A stretch of 64,000 bases of DNA from DATGJX01 sp963830545 (lineage in GTDB: Bacteria > Vulcanimicrobiota > Vulcanimicrobiia > Vulcanimicrobiales > Vulcanimicrobiaceae), in assembly GCA_963830545.1 (NCBI GenBank), contig CAWHMK010000001.1, positions 620,001-684,000 of the forward strand. Direction: 5' to 3'. The notes under the pieces are model-generated. The model searched no databases. It was not told where the DNA came from and saw only the letters and a program-made list of their open reading frames with translations. Below, piece after piece: positions 24,465 through 34,034 of the stretch; position 1 is the stretch's first letter; every line of letters begins with the position of its first letter. Made by a program: the position numbers and the translations under genes.

Positions 24465-25598
24465 CTACGCGCTCGCCGCATTCGTGCTCATCCGCGCGAG
24501 GGAAAACGCGGCGGTAACCGGACGGACCCCCGTTATCGCATCGGCAAGCAGGCGCGCCGTCGCCGGCGCCAGCAAAATGCCGTTGCGGTAATGACCGCAC
24601 GCTAGGAAGTACCCGTACAGCGGCGTTTCGCCCAGGAAAGGCTTCGCGTCCGATGTCGCCGGGCGCAAACCGGCCCACGTTTCACTTACGGTGAAGCTCG
24701 AAAGCGCGGGAACCGCGGTAACTGCTGCTCGCAGCAGCGCCTCGATTCCGCCGGCGGTGACGCGGTCGTCGAAGCCGGAATCCTTGGCGGTCGCGCCTAC
24801 CAGCAGCCGCCCACCGGCGCGCGGCACGAGGTAGCCGTGCGGCACCCAGGTCGTGCGCCGCATGAATCCGGCCGGAATTTCGATTGAAAGCATCTCGCCC
24901 TTGATTGGATGCACCGCGGGAATGCAATTCGCCGGAACTCCCTCTACGCGCGCGGCCCACGCGCCGGCTGCGTTCACCACAACGTCCGCGCCGTCGTAAC
25001 CGAGGTCGGTGCGAACGCCGAGCACGCGCCGCGAGTCGCACGCGATGGAAAGCGTCTGCACGCCGGTGTGCAACCGGACTCCGCGCGCGATGCATGCAGC
25101 GGTGAGCGCGCGACCCAGACGGCGATTGTCGATCTGCCCTTCGCCGTGCACGAGTACGCTACCGAGTACGTGCTTGCCGAGCGCGGGTTCAGCGCGCAGC
25201 GTGTCCACGCGCGAGAGGGCTTCCGCTCCAAAGCCCTCGCGACGGAGTCGCTCGCCCCACGCGCAAAGCGTCGAGAAATCGTTTTCGGAATACGCAGTGT
25301 GCAGAATCCCGTCCAGCCGCAAATGCGGATCGACCCCGCCCGCTTCGCGAACAGCGGCAACGAATTCCGGATAGTGCGCGAGAGACCACTCGCACAATTC
25401 CCCGAACGCATCGCGGGCAAGATGCTCCGTACGCGGGGCGAGCATTCCTGCAGCCGCCCACGACGCGGCTTTCGCCGGTTCGCGCGTATCGTAAACGCGC
25501 ACGGGGGCGCCACGTCCCGCCAACTCGAACGCGACGGAGAGACCGATGATTCCCGCGCCGACGATTGCGATCTCGCCGTGCTCGAACGAAGGTGTCAT
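24465..25598 (-). CDS. thiO: Glycine oxidase ThiO
   Basis: A 377-residue FAD-dependent D-amino-acid oxidase family protein. The dinucleotide fold is IAIVGAGIIGLSVAFELAG; SWAAAGMLAPRTE is typical of ThiO, as are DVVVNAAGAWA and TWAGLRPATSDAKPFLG. It makes dehydroglycine for the thiazole ring under aerobic conditions. ATG 25598 is 17 bases after the ETF-QO stop. Its use, in place of ThiH, indicates an aerobic organism. Confidence 0.9.
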   Translation of the reverse strand: MTPSFEHGEIAIVGAGIIGLSVAFELAGRGAPVRVYDTREPAKAASWAAAGMLAPRTEHLARDAFGELCEWSLAHYPEFVAAVREAGGVDPHLRLDGILHTAYSENDFSTLCAWGERLRREGFGAEALSRVDTLRAEPALGKHVLGSVLVHGEGQIDNRRLGRALTAACIARGVRLHTGVQTLSIACDSRRVLGVRTDLGYDGADVVVNAAGAWAARVEGVPANCIPAVHPIKGEMLSIEIPAGFMRRTTWVPHGYLVPRAGGRLLVGATAKDSGFDDRVTAGGIEALLRAAVTAVPALSSFTVSETWAGLRPATSDAKPFLGETPLYGYFLACGHYRNGILLAPATARLLADAITGVRPVTAAFSLARMSTNAASA

Positions 25599-25615
25599 CT
25601 GCTGCAAATGCGCGG

Positions 25616-27268
25616 CTACATCGAGGTGTAGACCGGACCCTCGCCGCCCTGCGGCGGAACCCACGTGATGATCTGATAGGGGTCCGCGATGTCGCACGTC
25701 TTGCAGTGCACGCAATTCGTGAAGTTGATCACGAGATCGCCGCTCGTCCGGCCGCCGGTCTTCTCGAACATCGGCTCGTATACTTGCGCTGGGCAAAAAT
25801 GCCGGCATGGGTTGCCGTATTCGACGGTGCAGCGCTCGCGGCAGATGTTCGTATCCGCGACCTTCAAGTGACACGGCTGGTCTTCTTCGTGCATCGTGCC
25901 GCTGTTGAAAACATCGGTGAGTTTGTCGAATGTGACGACGTTGTCGACGACCGCGCGTCGAGACTCTTTGGGTTTGTAACCGCGTTTTTCCATGCGCTCG
26001 AAGCCCGGTTCTCCGCGCAATCTATCCGAAATGCCGAAGCCGCGGCCTTTGGTGAACATGCCCAACCCGGTGTTGAGCATGCCGTTGACGAGGCCGTTCC
26101 TGAAACCTTGATGAAAATTGCGCGCGCTATGAAGCTCGGAATGCGCCCACGACGCTTTGAACTTGGTTTCGTACGAGGCAAGCTGCGCGCCGTCAAACTT
26201 TTGCGCCTGCATCGCTTCGAACGCCGCCTCCGCCGCGAGCATGCCGGATTTCATCGAGAGATGCACGCCTTTGAGGCGCATGCCGTTCAGAAATCCTGCA
26301 GAATCCCCCACTATGAGCAGCCCGTCGCCGTATGCGCGGGGCATCGCGTATAATCCCCCTTCCGGAATCGCTTTCGCGCCGTAACGAAGCAGTTTTGCAC
26401 CCTCGAGCAGTTTGCGTACGGCGGGCTGCGCTTTAAACAGTTGAAAGACGTTGTGCGGATCGGTAGTCGGGTCCTTATAGTCGAGTCCCGTCACGAAACC
26501 CAAATCGAGGATGTCGTTCGCCATCCCGTAGATGAAGCCGCCGCCGAACGTGTCGTTCGGTAACGGATACCCCATCGTATGGATGACGCTGCCCGCCTGC
26601 ACCGATCCGGGCGGACACTGCCAAAGCTCTTTTACCCCCGCAGCGTAGACTTGCGGTTCGCGTCCTTCGTCCAGATTCAAACGCGGAATCGCCTGCTTTG
26701 CAAGCGTTCCGCGCGGGCCTTCGCCGAGTACGACGATTTTCGCGAGAATATCCGCGCCGGGCTCGTAATTCGGCTTCGGATTCCCGCGCTTGTCCAAACC
26801 TTTGTCGCCGGTGCGGACACCGATGACTCGATCTCCGTCCCACAGAAGTTCTTGTCCCGGAAACTCGCCGAACACTTGCGCGCCCGCTTCTTCGGCTTTT
26901 TCGCCCATCCACTTCACGATCTTTTGCAGCGAAGCGACGTATTTACCGTGATTGTTCATCATCGGCGGCACGATCGGCGCTTTAATGCGGCCGTTTTCCG
27001 TGAGCAGCCAAAGCTGATCGCCGGTGACGGGCGATTCGACCGGCGCTTCGTCGCGCCAGTTCGGCAACAGCTCGTCGAGCGCTTTGGGATCGATCACTGC
27101 GCCGGAGAGCGCGTGATTGCCGATTTCGCCGGCCTTTTCGATGACGAGCACTTCCAATTGCGTGCCGGCCGCTTTCGTGAGTTGCATCAGCCGGATCGCG
27201 CCGGCAAGACTCGCGGGGCCGGCGCCGACGAACAGGACGTCTACTTCGAGGGAATCGCGTTCAGCCAT
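25616..27268 (-). CDS. Electron-transfer flavoprotein-ubiquinone oxidoreductase
   Basis: A 550-residue membrane-associated flavoprotein that passes electrons from ETF to the quinone pool. The N-terminal FAD fold is VLFVGAGPASLAGAIRL. The C-terminal region holds the 4Fe-4S ligands: ADTNICRERCTVEYGNPCRHFCPAQ is the family linker, then NFTNCVHCKTCDIADP with the cluster Cys residues. GLLIVGDSAGFLNGMRLKG binds FAD. The length matches ETF-QO, not the shorter FixC. With menaquinone made by this organism, menaquinone is the likely acceptor. No ETF genes are adjacent. It overlaps the upstream hydrolase by eight bases. Confidence 0.92.
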   Translation of the reverse strand: MAERDSLEVDVLFVGAGPASLAGAIRLMQLTKAAGTQLEVLVIEKAGEIGNHALSGAVIDPKALDELLPNWRDEAPVESPVTGDQLWLLTENGRIKAPIVPPMMNNHGKYVASLQKIVKWMGEKAEEAGAQVFGEFPGQELLWDGDRVIGVRTGDKGLDKRGNPKPNYEPGADILAKIVVLGEGPRGTLAKQAIPRLNLDEGREPQVYAAGVKELWQCPPGSVQAGSVIHTMGYPLPNDTFGGGFIYGMANDILDLGFVTGLDYKDPTTDPHNVFQLFKAQPAVRKLLEGAKLLRYGAKAIPEGGLYAMPRAYGDGLLIVGDSAGFLNGMRLKGVHLSMKSGMLAAEAAFEAMQAQKFDGAQLASYETKFKASWAHSELHSARNFHQGFRNGLVNGMLNTGLGMFTKGRGFGISDRLRGEPGFERMEKRGYKPKESRRAVVDNVVTFDKLTDVFNSGTMHEEDQPCHLKVADTNICRERCTVEYGNPCRHFCPAQVYEPMFEKTGGRTSGDLVINFTNCVHCKTCDIADPYQIITWVPPQGGEGPVYTSM

Positions 27269-28025
27269 GAACGTTCACGTTCGAAAACGCGCGGATGGCC
27301 GCCTTTACCGCAATCCTGTGAATGTCGATGCGCTGCTCCCACGGCAAGCGCAGCGGGGTCTCCAAGGTCAGCGCGCGACGGGTCGCGTGCCGCGCGAGCG
27401 CGAGCGTATAGGACAGGCCTCCGAGCGCTTCCGCTTCCCGCGCCGCAGGCACGCGCACGACGCCGTCGTCCAGCAGCGGAGCGGCAACAGGTCCTCCGAG
27501 ATCGCACTGCGCGAGGTCTTGAATTGCGTGCCCGGCTTGCGCGACCGCATCGACGACTGCGCGGCCTACGTCGCCTTCGCCGTACTCGTAACAGTAAAAA
27601 CCCTCCGCATCGCAATCTTCGTGCAAATCGAGCGAAAGCGCGAACTTGCGATCGCGGTTCGCGGTTACGATCGCGCGTGCTTCGGGAGTTTGCCCTCCGC
27701 GTCCGAAGCTGCGATTCACGTCGGCGCCCTCGGCGTTCTCGCGCGTACCAACCCGATATCCGCTCGGATTCGTGCAAGGCCATACGCGATACGCGAAGCG
27801 GGAATCCAACTCGTCCGCTTCGACCGCTTCGAGCAGCGCCGACGGCCCGGCAGGTTCGTCGCCGTGCACGCCCGCGGCGAGCGCAATGACCGGCGCTTGC
27901 ACGCGTCCGAATTCGACGCACAACAACGTTCGGGACGCGCCCACGCATGCGACCTCGCGCACGGCGAGCGCGCGCGCCGCGCGCAGCGCTTTCCACCGCG
28001 CCTGTAGGTCGTCGTAGTTGAGCAC
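27261..28025 (-). CDS. M14-type zinc carboxypeptidase / AstE-AspA family hydrolase
   Basis: A 254-residue zinc hydrolase. ALAAGVHGDEPAGPS gives the H-x2-E metal pair, NPSGYRVGTRENAEGADVNRSF is close to the Asn-Arg substrate motif of M14 enzymes, and LSLDLHEDCDAEG gives the third ligand His. It could be a peptidase or a succinylglutamate desuccinylase/aspartoacylase-like deacylase; the substrate is unknown. First gene of a six-gene minus-strand run with ETF-QO and thiO-thiS-thiG-rhodanese. Confidence 0.75.
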   Translation of the reverse strand: MLNYDDLQARWKALRAARALAVREVACVGASRTLLCVEFGRVQAPVIALAAGVHGDEPAGPSALLEAVEADELDSRFAYRVWPCTNPSGYRVGTRENAEGADVNRSFGRGGQTPEARAIVTANRDRKFALSLDLHEDCDAEGFYCYEYGEGDVGRAVVDAVAQAGHAIQDLAQCDLGGPVAAPLLDDGVVRVPAAREAEALGGLSYTLALARHATRRALTLETPLRLPWEQRIDIHRIAVKAAIRAFSNVNVHG

Positions 28026-28089
28026 ACGAACGTATGCGGCGCATACGAGGACGGCCCTTTATTGCGGCCTGGAGAGGAGTTTTTGTGCC

Positions 28090-28722
28090 ATGAAAGTCCA
28101 GGTTGGCGTGATGGGCTCAGCAGGCGGACCGATTACCGACGAGGAGCTCGCGCTTGCGCGGCGGCTCGGCCGGCGCATTGCGGAACGTAATTGCACGATC
28201 GTCACGGGTGCATGTCCGGGATTACCGCATGCGGCGGTGCTCGGCGCACACGATATCGGCGGCGTCAGTCTGGGTGTTTCGCCCGCGCTCTCGCCCGAAG
28301 AGCACGAGAACGTCTACGGCTCGCCGCTGCAGCCGTACACGACAATGGTTTTTACCGGCTCCGGATTGATGGGACGTGAAACGCAAAACATCCACAGCTC
28401 GGACTTCGTGCTCTTCGCCGGGGGACGCAGCGGAACGCTGGGCGAGTTCTGCATTGCGTACGACGAAGGCAAACTCATCGGCATATTGCTCAACTCGGGC
28501 GGAATTTCCAACGAGTTCCAGCGCATCGCGCAGTTGGTGCACAAGAGTACCGGGTCGACCGTCATTGCGGATCCCGATCCCGAAACGCTCGTCGATCGCT
28601 GCTTGGAAACGTATACTGCGAGCTCGATGCCCAGCGCCAAAGCGTTCGACCGTCAGCCAAGCGGACCGCCTATGCCGCCCGGGCGCCCGCGCGCGCGCAT
28701 TTTGCAGGAAACACGTGGCTGA
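28090..28722 (+). CDS. LOG/SLOG-family Rossmann-fold protein
   Basis: A 210-residue protein of the lysine-decarboxylase-like (LOG, SLOG) superfamily: VGVMGSAGGPITDEE at the start, CTIVTGACPGLPHAAV, and LFAGGRSGTLGEFCIAYDEG carrying the GGxGTxxE-type nucleotide-phosphate motif. The C-terminal 30 residues are Pro/Arg-rich. LOG enzymes release free bases from nucleotide monophosphates, but this TIGR00725-like branch has no proven substrate. ATG 28090 follows GGAGAGGAG. It overlaps the nuclease gene by eight bases. Confidence 0.8.
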   Translation: MKVQVGVMGSAGGPITDEELALARRLGRRIAERNCTIVTGACPGLPHAAVLGAHDIGGVSLGVSPALSPEEHENVYGSPLQPYTTMVFTGSGLMGRETQNIHSSDFVLFAGGRSGTLGEFCIAYDEGKLIGILLNSGGISNEFQRIAQLVHKSTGSTVIADPDPETLVDRCLETYTASSMPSAKAFDRQPSGPPMPPGRPRARILQETRG

Positions 28723-30067
28723 ACTCACTTTCGTCGGCGCCGCCGGAACTGTCACCGGCAGCAAGCATTTGCTTACGAACAACGGACGGCACGTTTTCAT
28801 TGACTGCGGATTGTTTCAAGGCACTGCCGACATCACCGCGCTCAACAGCGTGCCGTTGCCGGTCGATCCCAAAGACGTGGATGCGGTCGTCATCACGCAC
28901 GGCCACATCGATCATGTGGGGTATCTGCCCAAACTCGTTCACGACGGGTTCCGCGGAACGATCTACGCGACGCCGCCCACGCGCGCGCTCATGACGATCG
29001 TTCTAGAAGATGCCGTGCATCTGCAGTCGCATCTGCACGCGCGCGGGATGCACAACGAGCACTACGCCCCGCCGCCCTTTTACACCGAAGCGGACGTGCA
29101 GCGAACGATTCAAATGACCAAGGGCGTTGCGCTGGAAACCTCATTCGACGTTGCCGGAATGAAAGCCGTATACAAAAACGCGGCGCACATCATCGGATCG
29201 GCGTTCGTCGAACTGCACGCCGGGGATGACTGCATCGTCTTTTCCGGCGACGTGGGACGCTACAATCGCACGCTGCTCTACGATCCCGCACCGATCGGAA
29301 ACGCCGGCTCGCTCATCTGCGAATCGACGTACGGCGATCGAGTGCATCCGCCGGATGCACTCGGAATGCTTTCGAAAACGCTCGAGCAGGGAATCGCTCG
29401 CGGCGGCGCAATCGTTATTCCCGCCTTTGCAGTCGAACGATCGCAGGAGCTGCTGCTTTCGATCGGGCAATTGCAGCGCCGGAATCCGGCGCTTGCGAAC
29501 GTCCCGGTATTCCTGGACAGTCCCATGGCCGCGCAGGTGGACGATCTCTTCGAGCGGTTTCCGGACGCGCACAAACCCATCCCGTTCGACGCCACCGGGA
29601 CGCCATTCGGCTGCGAGCATTTGACCGTCGCCGTCGAAACCGAACAGTCGAAAGCAATCAACGGCGTCAAAGGACCGCACATCATCGTTTCCGCCAGCGG
29701 CATGGCTGCGGGCGGTCGCGTGCTGCACCACCTCTACAACCACGTTTCGGATCCGCGCGCAACGCTGCTATTCGTCGGTTATCAATCCGCCGGCACGCTT
29801 GGCTATTTTCTTACGCACGGCGCGGAAACGATACGAATATTCGGCGACACGCTGCCCGTGCATGCGACGATCGGACAAATCTCGGGGTATAGCGCACACG
29901 CCGATCGCGACGAGATTCAGCACTGGTTCGATACGTGCACGACAAAGCCGGTCTTTTACGCCGTACACGGGGATCCGGTTTCAGCGCAAGCGCTCTGCGA
30001 TTTGGTTCGTGCAAAGTACGGCTGGGCTGCGAACGTCGCCGCGCGTGGAACCACCGTCACCCTGTGA
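28715..30067 (+). CDS. MBL/beta-CASP-fold RNA-processing exonuclease-like protein
   Basis: A 450-residue metallo-beta-lactamase with beta-CASP insert. Metal motifs are VITHGHIDHVGYLPKL (HxHxDH), HIIGSAFVELHAGDDC, VFSGDVGRYN and ISGYSAHADRDE; the CASP signatures are AFAVERSQELL and VSASGMAAGGRVLHHL. It belongs with YsiF/CPSF-like bacterial proteins related to RNase J and KH-CPSF. The motif set predicts RNA endo- or exonuclease activity; a KH domain is absent. GTG 28715 inside the previous gene's end. Confidence 0.85.
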   Translation: MAELTFVGAAGTVTGSKHLLTNNGRHVFIDCGLFQGTADITALNSVPLPVDPKDVDAVVITHGHIDHVGYLPKLVHDGFRGTIYATPPTRALMTIVLEDAVHLQSHLHARGMHNEHYAPPPFYTEADVQRTIQMTKGVALETSFDVAGMKAVYKNAAHIIGSAFVELHAGDDCIVFSGDVGRYNRTLLYDPAPIGNAGSLICESTYGDRVHPPDALGMLSKTLEQGIARGGAIVIPAFAVERSQELLLSIGQLQRRNPALANVPVFLDSPMAAQVDDLFERFPDAHKPIPFDATGTPFGCEHLTVAVETEQSKAINGVKGPHIIVSASGMAAGGRVLHHLYNHVSDPRATLLFVGYQSAGTLGYFLTHGAETIRIFGDTLPVHATIGQISGYSAHADRDEIQHWFDTCTTKPVFYAVHGDPVSAQALCDLVRAKYGWAANVAARGTTVTL

Positions 30068-30945
30068 ACTCCGTGCGCGGCCCGGCAGGCGCACGAGCGC
30101 TATCGCCATGCCCAGCACGACGAGCGAAGAGCCCGCGAATTCCCGGACGCCGAAACGTTCCCCCGCGAAAAACACGCCTGCAGTAATTGCAATCACGGGA
30201 AAGGTGAGCGACGACATACCGATCACGCCTGCAGGCAGCCGCTCGAGCAGCCAGAGCATAATGCAGAACGCTACGCAGTTCCCGCGATCGCAAGATACAG
30301 CAACGCACCCACCGACGGCGCCGAAAGCGCGTGATGCCAATCCGTACGCTCGAAATACAGCCCGAACCCCAGAATTCCGACGCCGGCAATCGTCATTGCG
30401 GACGGCAGCATCGCAAGGGGCGAGAGCGTCGCGCTTCGCTTGGCATACGCAGTCGCGAAAGCGGCGGCCGCCGCGGAACCGAGCGGCGCGAGCGCATAGA
30501 GCGGCGACCCATGTACGCCGCCGGCTAGCGAGATCACCGCAACGCCCGCGAACGCTGTGGCGGAGCCCGCTGCAACGCGCGCGGTGATGCGTTCGTTCGC
30601 GAGCAGTCGCGCAAAGCCGAACGTGAAGAACGGCAGCGTCCCAAAGAGCACCGAAGTCAAACCCGAATCGACATGCGTTTCCGCGACGTACAGCAGCGTG
30701 TAGTCGCAGCCGAACGTAAAAACGGCGAACACCGCAATCAGTTTCCACGGCAGTTCGCGCAGCGGTCGCATTTCTCGCCGCAGTGCGGCAACGCCGAACA
30801 GCAGCAAGCCGGCAATCAAGAAACGCAAACCGACTCCGGTAAGCGGGCCGATCGTCTGCAGTCCGACCTTAATCGCCAGCCACGTGGTTCCCCAAATCAG
30901 GCACATGACGGCGTACGCGACCGGAATTGCAACTCGGGTGTTCAT
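29981..30945 (-). CDS. EamA/DMT-family transporter, one-base frameshift
   Basis: A ten-helix drug/metabolite transporter. The first EamA repeat begins VAYAVMCLIWGTTWLAIKVG and includes FAVFTFGCDYTLLYVAETHV; the second runs to LLYLAIAGTA, where the frame meets TAG at about 30274. The next frame resumes AFCIMLWLLERLPAGVIGM and AITAGVFFAGERFG. Adding one base (GCG-GTAGCG) restores TAVAFCIMLW, so one G is missing. The restored frame overlaps the convergent nuclease by 87 bases at its end. Divergent from a MocR-type regulator, a frequent pairing for EamA exporters under its control. Confidence 0.8.
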
Positions 30946-30961
30946 TCCCCAAGCATAGGAG

Positions 30962-31014
30962 GGAAGTGGACGACTGAACAGGGCCATTTTCGTCGAGCGA
31001 GGTATACCACTTCC
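30962..31014. promoter_or_regulatory. Inverted repeat in the EamA/MocR divergent region
   Basis: GGAAGTGG (30962-30969) and CCACTTCC (31007-31014) form a perfect 8-base inverted repeat 37 bases apart, and GGTATACC (31001-31008) is a palindrome. They fill the 69-base gap between the two divergent starts, the right place for the MocR protein to bind. The right arm abuts the MocR start codon. Confidence 0.45.
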
Positions 31015-32488
31015 ATGGCCAAACAGTCCGGCGCTTTCGAACTGGCACTCCCCGTGCAGCCGAGCGAAACGGCGGCGTACGAGTGGCTGTACCGCGCACT
31101 GCGCAACGAGATTCTGGAAGGGCGTCTTCGGCCGGGCACGCGTCTGCCGTCCACGCGAGAACTCGCGCGCCACTATAGCCTCTCGCGCGGAACGATCGTT
31201 AATGCATTCGAGCTGCTGAAGGCTGAAGGCTATCTGCAAGGCGCCACCGGTTCCGGCACGTTCGTGAGCGAGATCCTTCCGGACGACATTCTCACCGTCA
31301 AGCGTAAAGACGGCGTCCGCGCGCAAACGCGCGCGCCGCACCGCCACCTTACGACGTACGGACGCCGAGCGGCCTACGATCCAAACTTCGAACCAAACGC
31401 CATGCGCGCGTTTCGTGCAAACGTGCCGGCCGTCGATCTCTTTCCGATGAAGACGTGGAGCGCGATCGCCGCGCGCCGGCTTCGCAACGTTTCTCAAGAA
31501 TTGCTGCTCGGATGCGATGCGCTGGGCTACATGCCGCTGCGTGAAGCCGTTGCAGATTACCTGAATTCGTGGCGCGGCGTGAAGTGTTCGCCGGACCAGG
31601 TCCTCATCGTTTCCGGCGTCCAGGAAGCGATCGATTTAACGGCGCGCGTGTTCGTGAATCCGGGCGATCGCGTCTGCGTCGAAGACCCCGGATATCCCGC
31701 GGCATCGGGCGTATTCGAGGCGTGCGGCGCAAAAATACTTCCCGTTCCCGTCGACGGCGAAGGCATGCTCGTCGCGGAAACGTGCCTGCGCGGGTACTCG
31801 CTTGGCGTGCGTGACGCCCGCGCATCAGGCGCCGCTGGGCGTCACGATGTGTTTACGCCGGCGGCTCGCGCTTCTCGAATGGGCCGAGCGCAGCGATGCG
31901 CTGATCCTCGAGGACGACTACGACAGCGAATATCGCTATTCCGCACGCCCCGTTCCGGCGCTGCAGGGTATCGACCGCAGCGGACGCGTCATTTTTGCGG
32001 GCAGTTTCAGCAAGGTACTGTTTCCGTCGCTGCGCGTGGGGTACGTCGTCGCACCTCCCGATGTCATTTCCCGCTTCCGGGCCGTCAAATCCATCACGAC
32101 TCGTCACGTGCAAGTACTCGATCAGGCCGTGCTTTGTGATTTCATCACCGGCGGTCACTTCGCGCGCCATATCCGCCGCATGCGAGAAGTGTACGCGGAA
32201 CGTCTGGGAGTGCTCCTCGAAGCGGTGCGCGAGCGGCTCGCCGGAGCGCTGGAGATTTCAGAAGTCGAAGCCGGCCTGCAGACTGCAGCGTGGCTGCGAG
32301 GCGACATCGATGCGCCCAGCGTACAGCGGCGCGCTGCGGAACGAGGATTGCACGTAACCGCACTTAGCGCGTTTGCGCGGCGCCCGCTCGAACGCGACGG
32401 CTTGCAACTCGGCTTCGCAGCAGTCTCACCGGCAGAGTTACGGCGCGGCGTGCGCGAACTCGCGAACGTCATCGACGACTTGCAGTAA
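31015..32488 (+). CDS. MocR-type regulator (GntR HTH plus aminotransferase), one-base frameshift
   Basis: About 490 residues. Residues 25-90 are a GntR winged helix (YRALRNEILEGRLRPGTRLP, STRELARHYSLSRGTIVNAF). The rest is a fold-type I PLP domain (VLIVSGVQEAIDLTARVF, VEDPGYPAASG, then ILEDDYDSEYRY and GRVIFAGSFSKVLFPSLRVG with the PLP Lys). The two halves lie in different frames; dropping one base between 31789 and 31797 gives LRGTRLACVTPAHQ. MocR proteins bind PLP or amino-compound ligands and often control vitamin B6, GABA or export genes. The target here is probably the adjacent EamA carrier. Confidence 0.85.
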
Positions 32489-32498
32489 CGTTTATCTT

Positions 32499-32712
32499 GT
32501 CATCGTGAGCTTGTCGAACGACCCCGAGCCTGTCGAGGGGCCCTTTCACTTCGTCATCCTGAGCTTGCCGAACACTCTGTCATCGTGAGCCTGTCGAACG
32601 ACCTCGGGCTTGTCGAGGGGCCGTCTCGAGATGGCTTCGACTTCGCTCAGCCGTCCTTCGAGAAGCTCAGGATGACTACGTAAAGCCGTGCTTCGACAAG
32701 CTCAAGCATGGA
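32499..32712. repeat. Cluster of REP-like intergenic repeats
   Basis: The gap 32489-32718 has no gene. It holds at least three direct copies of a unit like TCATCGTGAGCTTGTCGAAC (32499, 32552 and 32580, with variants), each partly followed by GACC-CGAG-CTGTCGAGGGG-like sequence, then inverted copies (CCTTCGAGAAGCTCAGGATGAC at about 32661 and GCTTCGACAAGCTCA at about 32691). The inverted arms could fold into long hairpins. Such units are common dispersed intergenic repeats in many high-GC genomes. Confidence 0.7.
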
Positions 32713-32718
32713 AAATTA

Positions 32719-33962
32719 CTAGTCGTGCGTCCATGCGAGCATCGCGTTCCATTCGTCCTTCGGAAAGCGCCGTTTGCTCTTGATCGCGTCGACGTACTTG
32801 CGCTTTCCGCTGCGGTTGCCCTTACCCATGAAGCAGCCGCCGACGAGACGGTGATCCCAGAAATATAGCGCGCGATACCACTTCTTCTCGCGGTCGACCG
32901 TAAAAACGGAATCGATATCGGTGCGGTATTCGGGCGATAATCCGAACTGCGTGATCGTCTGCCCCTTGAAGAGCAGGCTCGAATATTCGGGCACGTCGTC
33001 GTACGGCACGTTCGCGCCCATCATATTCTGCGCAGCCACCTTGCCGTGCGCGCCGGCGTTGTTCCACGTGCCCATGCGGTACCGCATTTCGAGAATCGGG
33101 TCGTAGAAGTCGGCGATATCTCCCGCTGCGAAAACGCCTCTGACGTTCGTTTCCAGGTGGTCGTCGCAGAGAATCCCATTCTTGCTGACTTCGACGCCCG
33201 AGCCTGCCAGCAGTTCGGTATTCATCGCCAGCCCGAGGCCGATGCCGTAGCACTGCGCCTCGATCTCGGTGCCGCTCGTCAGCCGGACTTTTTTGATCGC
33301 GCCGTTGTCGCGCACGAACTCCGCGACCTCGGCGCCGTAATGCAGGTGCACGCCGTCGTTCCTTGCGGCCTCGTCGATAAGGCCGCCGGCGATTTCGTCG
33401 AGCATGCGATGCAGCACGCGCGGTCCGCGCATCACCCAGTGCGTTTCCACCTTTCGAGATATGAACGCTTCGGCGAGCTCGTAAGCGATGAATGACCCGC
33501 CTATGGAAACCCCCGCCTTCGCCGTTTCGAGCTCTGAGAGATCGCGAGCGTGTCGTCCATGTACTGAAAGTTGTAAATGTTCGCTGCGCGGGTGTCGCCT
33601 GCAGGATGAGGATTCGGCCGCCCTCCGGTCGCAACGAGAACCGCATCATACGGATATGACTTTCCACCGGCAAGCACGACGCGCTCTTGCGGAACGACTT
33701 GCTCGACGCGCGTCTCCAAGTGCAACTCGATATTGTGCTTGTCGTGCCAGGCCGCGTCGCGCATGATGACTTTTTCTTTCGCGACTTGCTTGCGCAACAG
33801 GGGCGGCAGCGCGATGCGGTTGTAGAGCATATACGGCTCGTCGGTGAAGAGGACGATCGAGCATGACGGGTCGTGTTTTCGCAACTGCTCCGCGGCGGTG
33901 GTACCGGCGAAACCGTTGCCGACGATCACGTACCGCCGGAAATCTCCCACGCTCGAATCCAC
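32719..33962 (-). CDS. FAD-dependent NAD(P)H oxidoreductase, one-base frameshift
   Basis: A pyridine nucleotide-disulfide oxidoreductase-fold protein of about 414 residues, like rubredoxin or nitrite reductase (NirB N-terminal) flavin domains. RYVIVGNGFAGTTAAEQL binds FAD, EPYMLYNRIALPPLL and DAVLVATGGRPN follow, and after the shift VRGVFAAGDIADFYDP and GTWNNAGAHGKVAAQNM. The break is near GAGCTC at 33529-33534; one added base gives ISQELETAKAGVSIGGS-type sequence for the NAD fold. GTG 33962 has AGGGAG seven bases upstream. The C-terminal KGNRSGKRKYVDAIKSKRR is basic. Electron acceptor unknown. Confidence 0.8.
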
Positions 33963-34034
33963 GCTTGCACTCCCTGCAAAGACTGGCGAAGCAAACAGGC
34001 GCGCATTTCGCCGCTGCGGAAGATCGCTCCCGTA

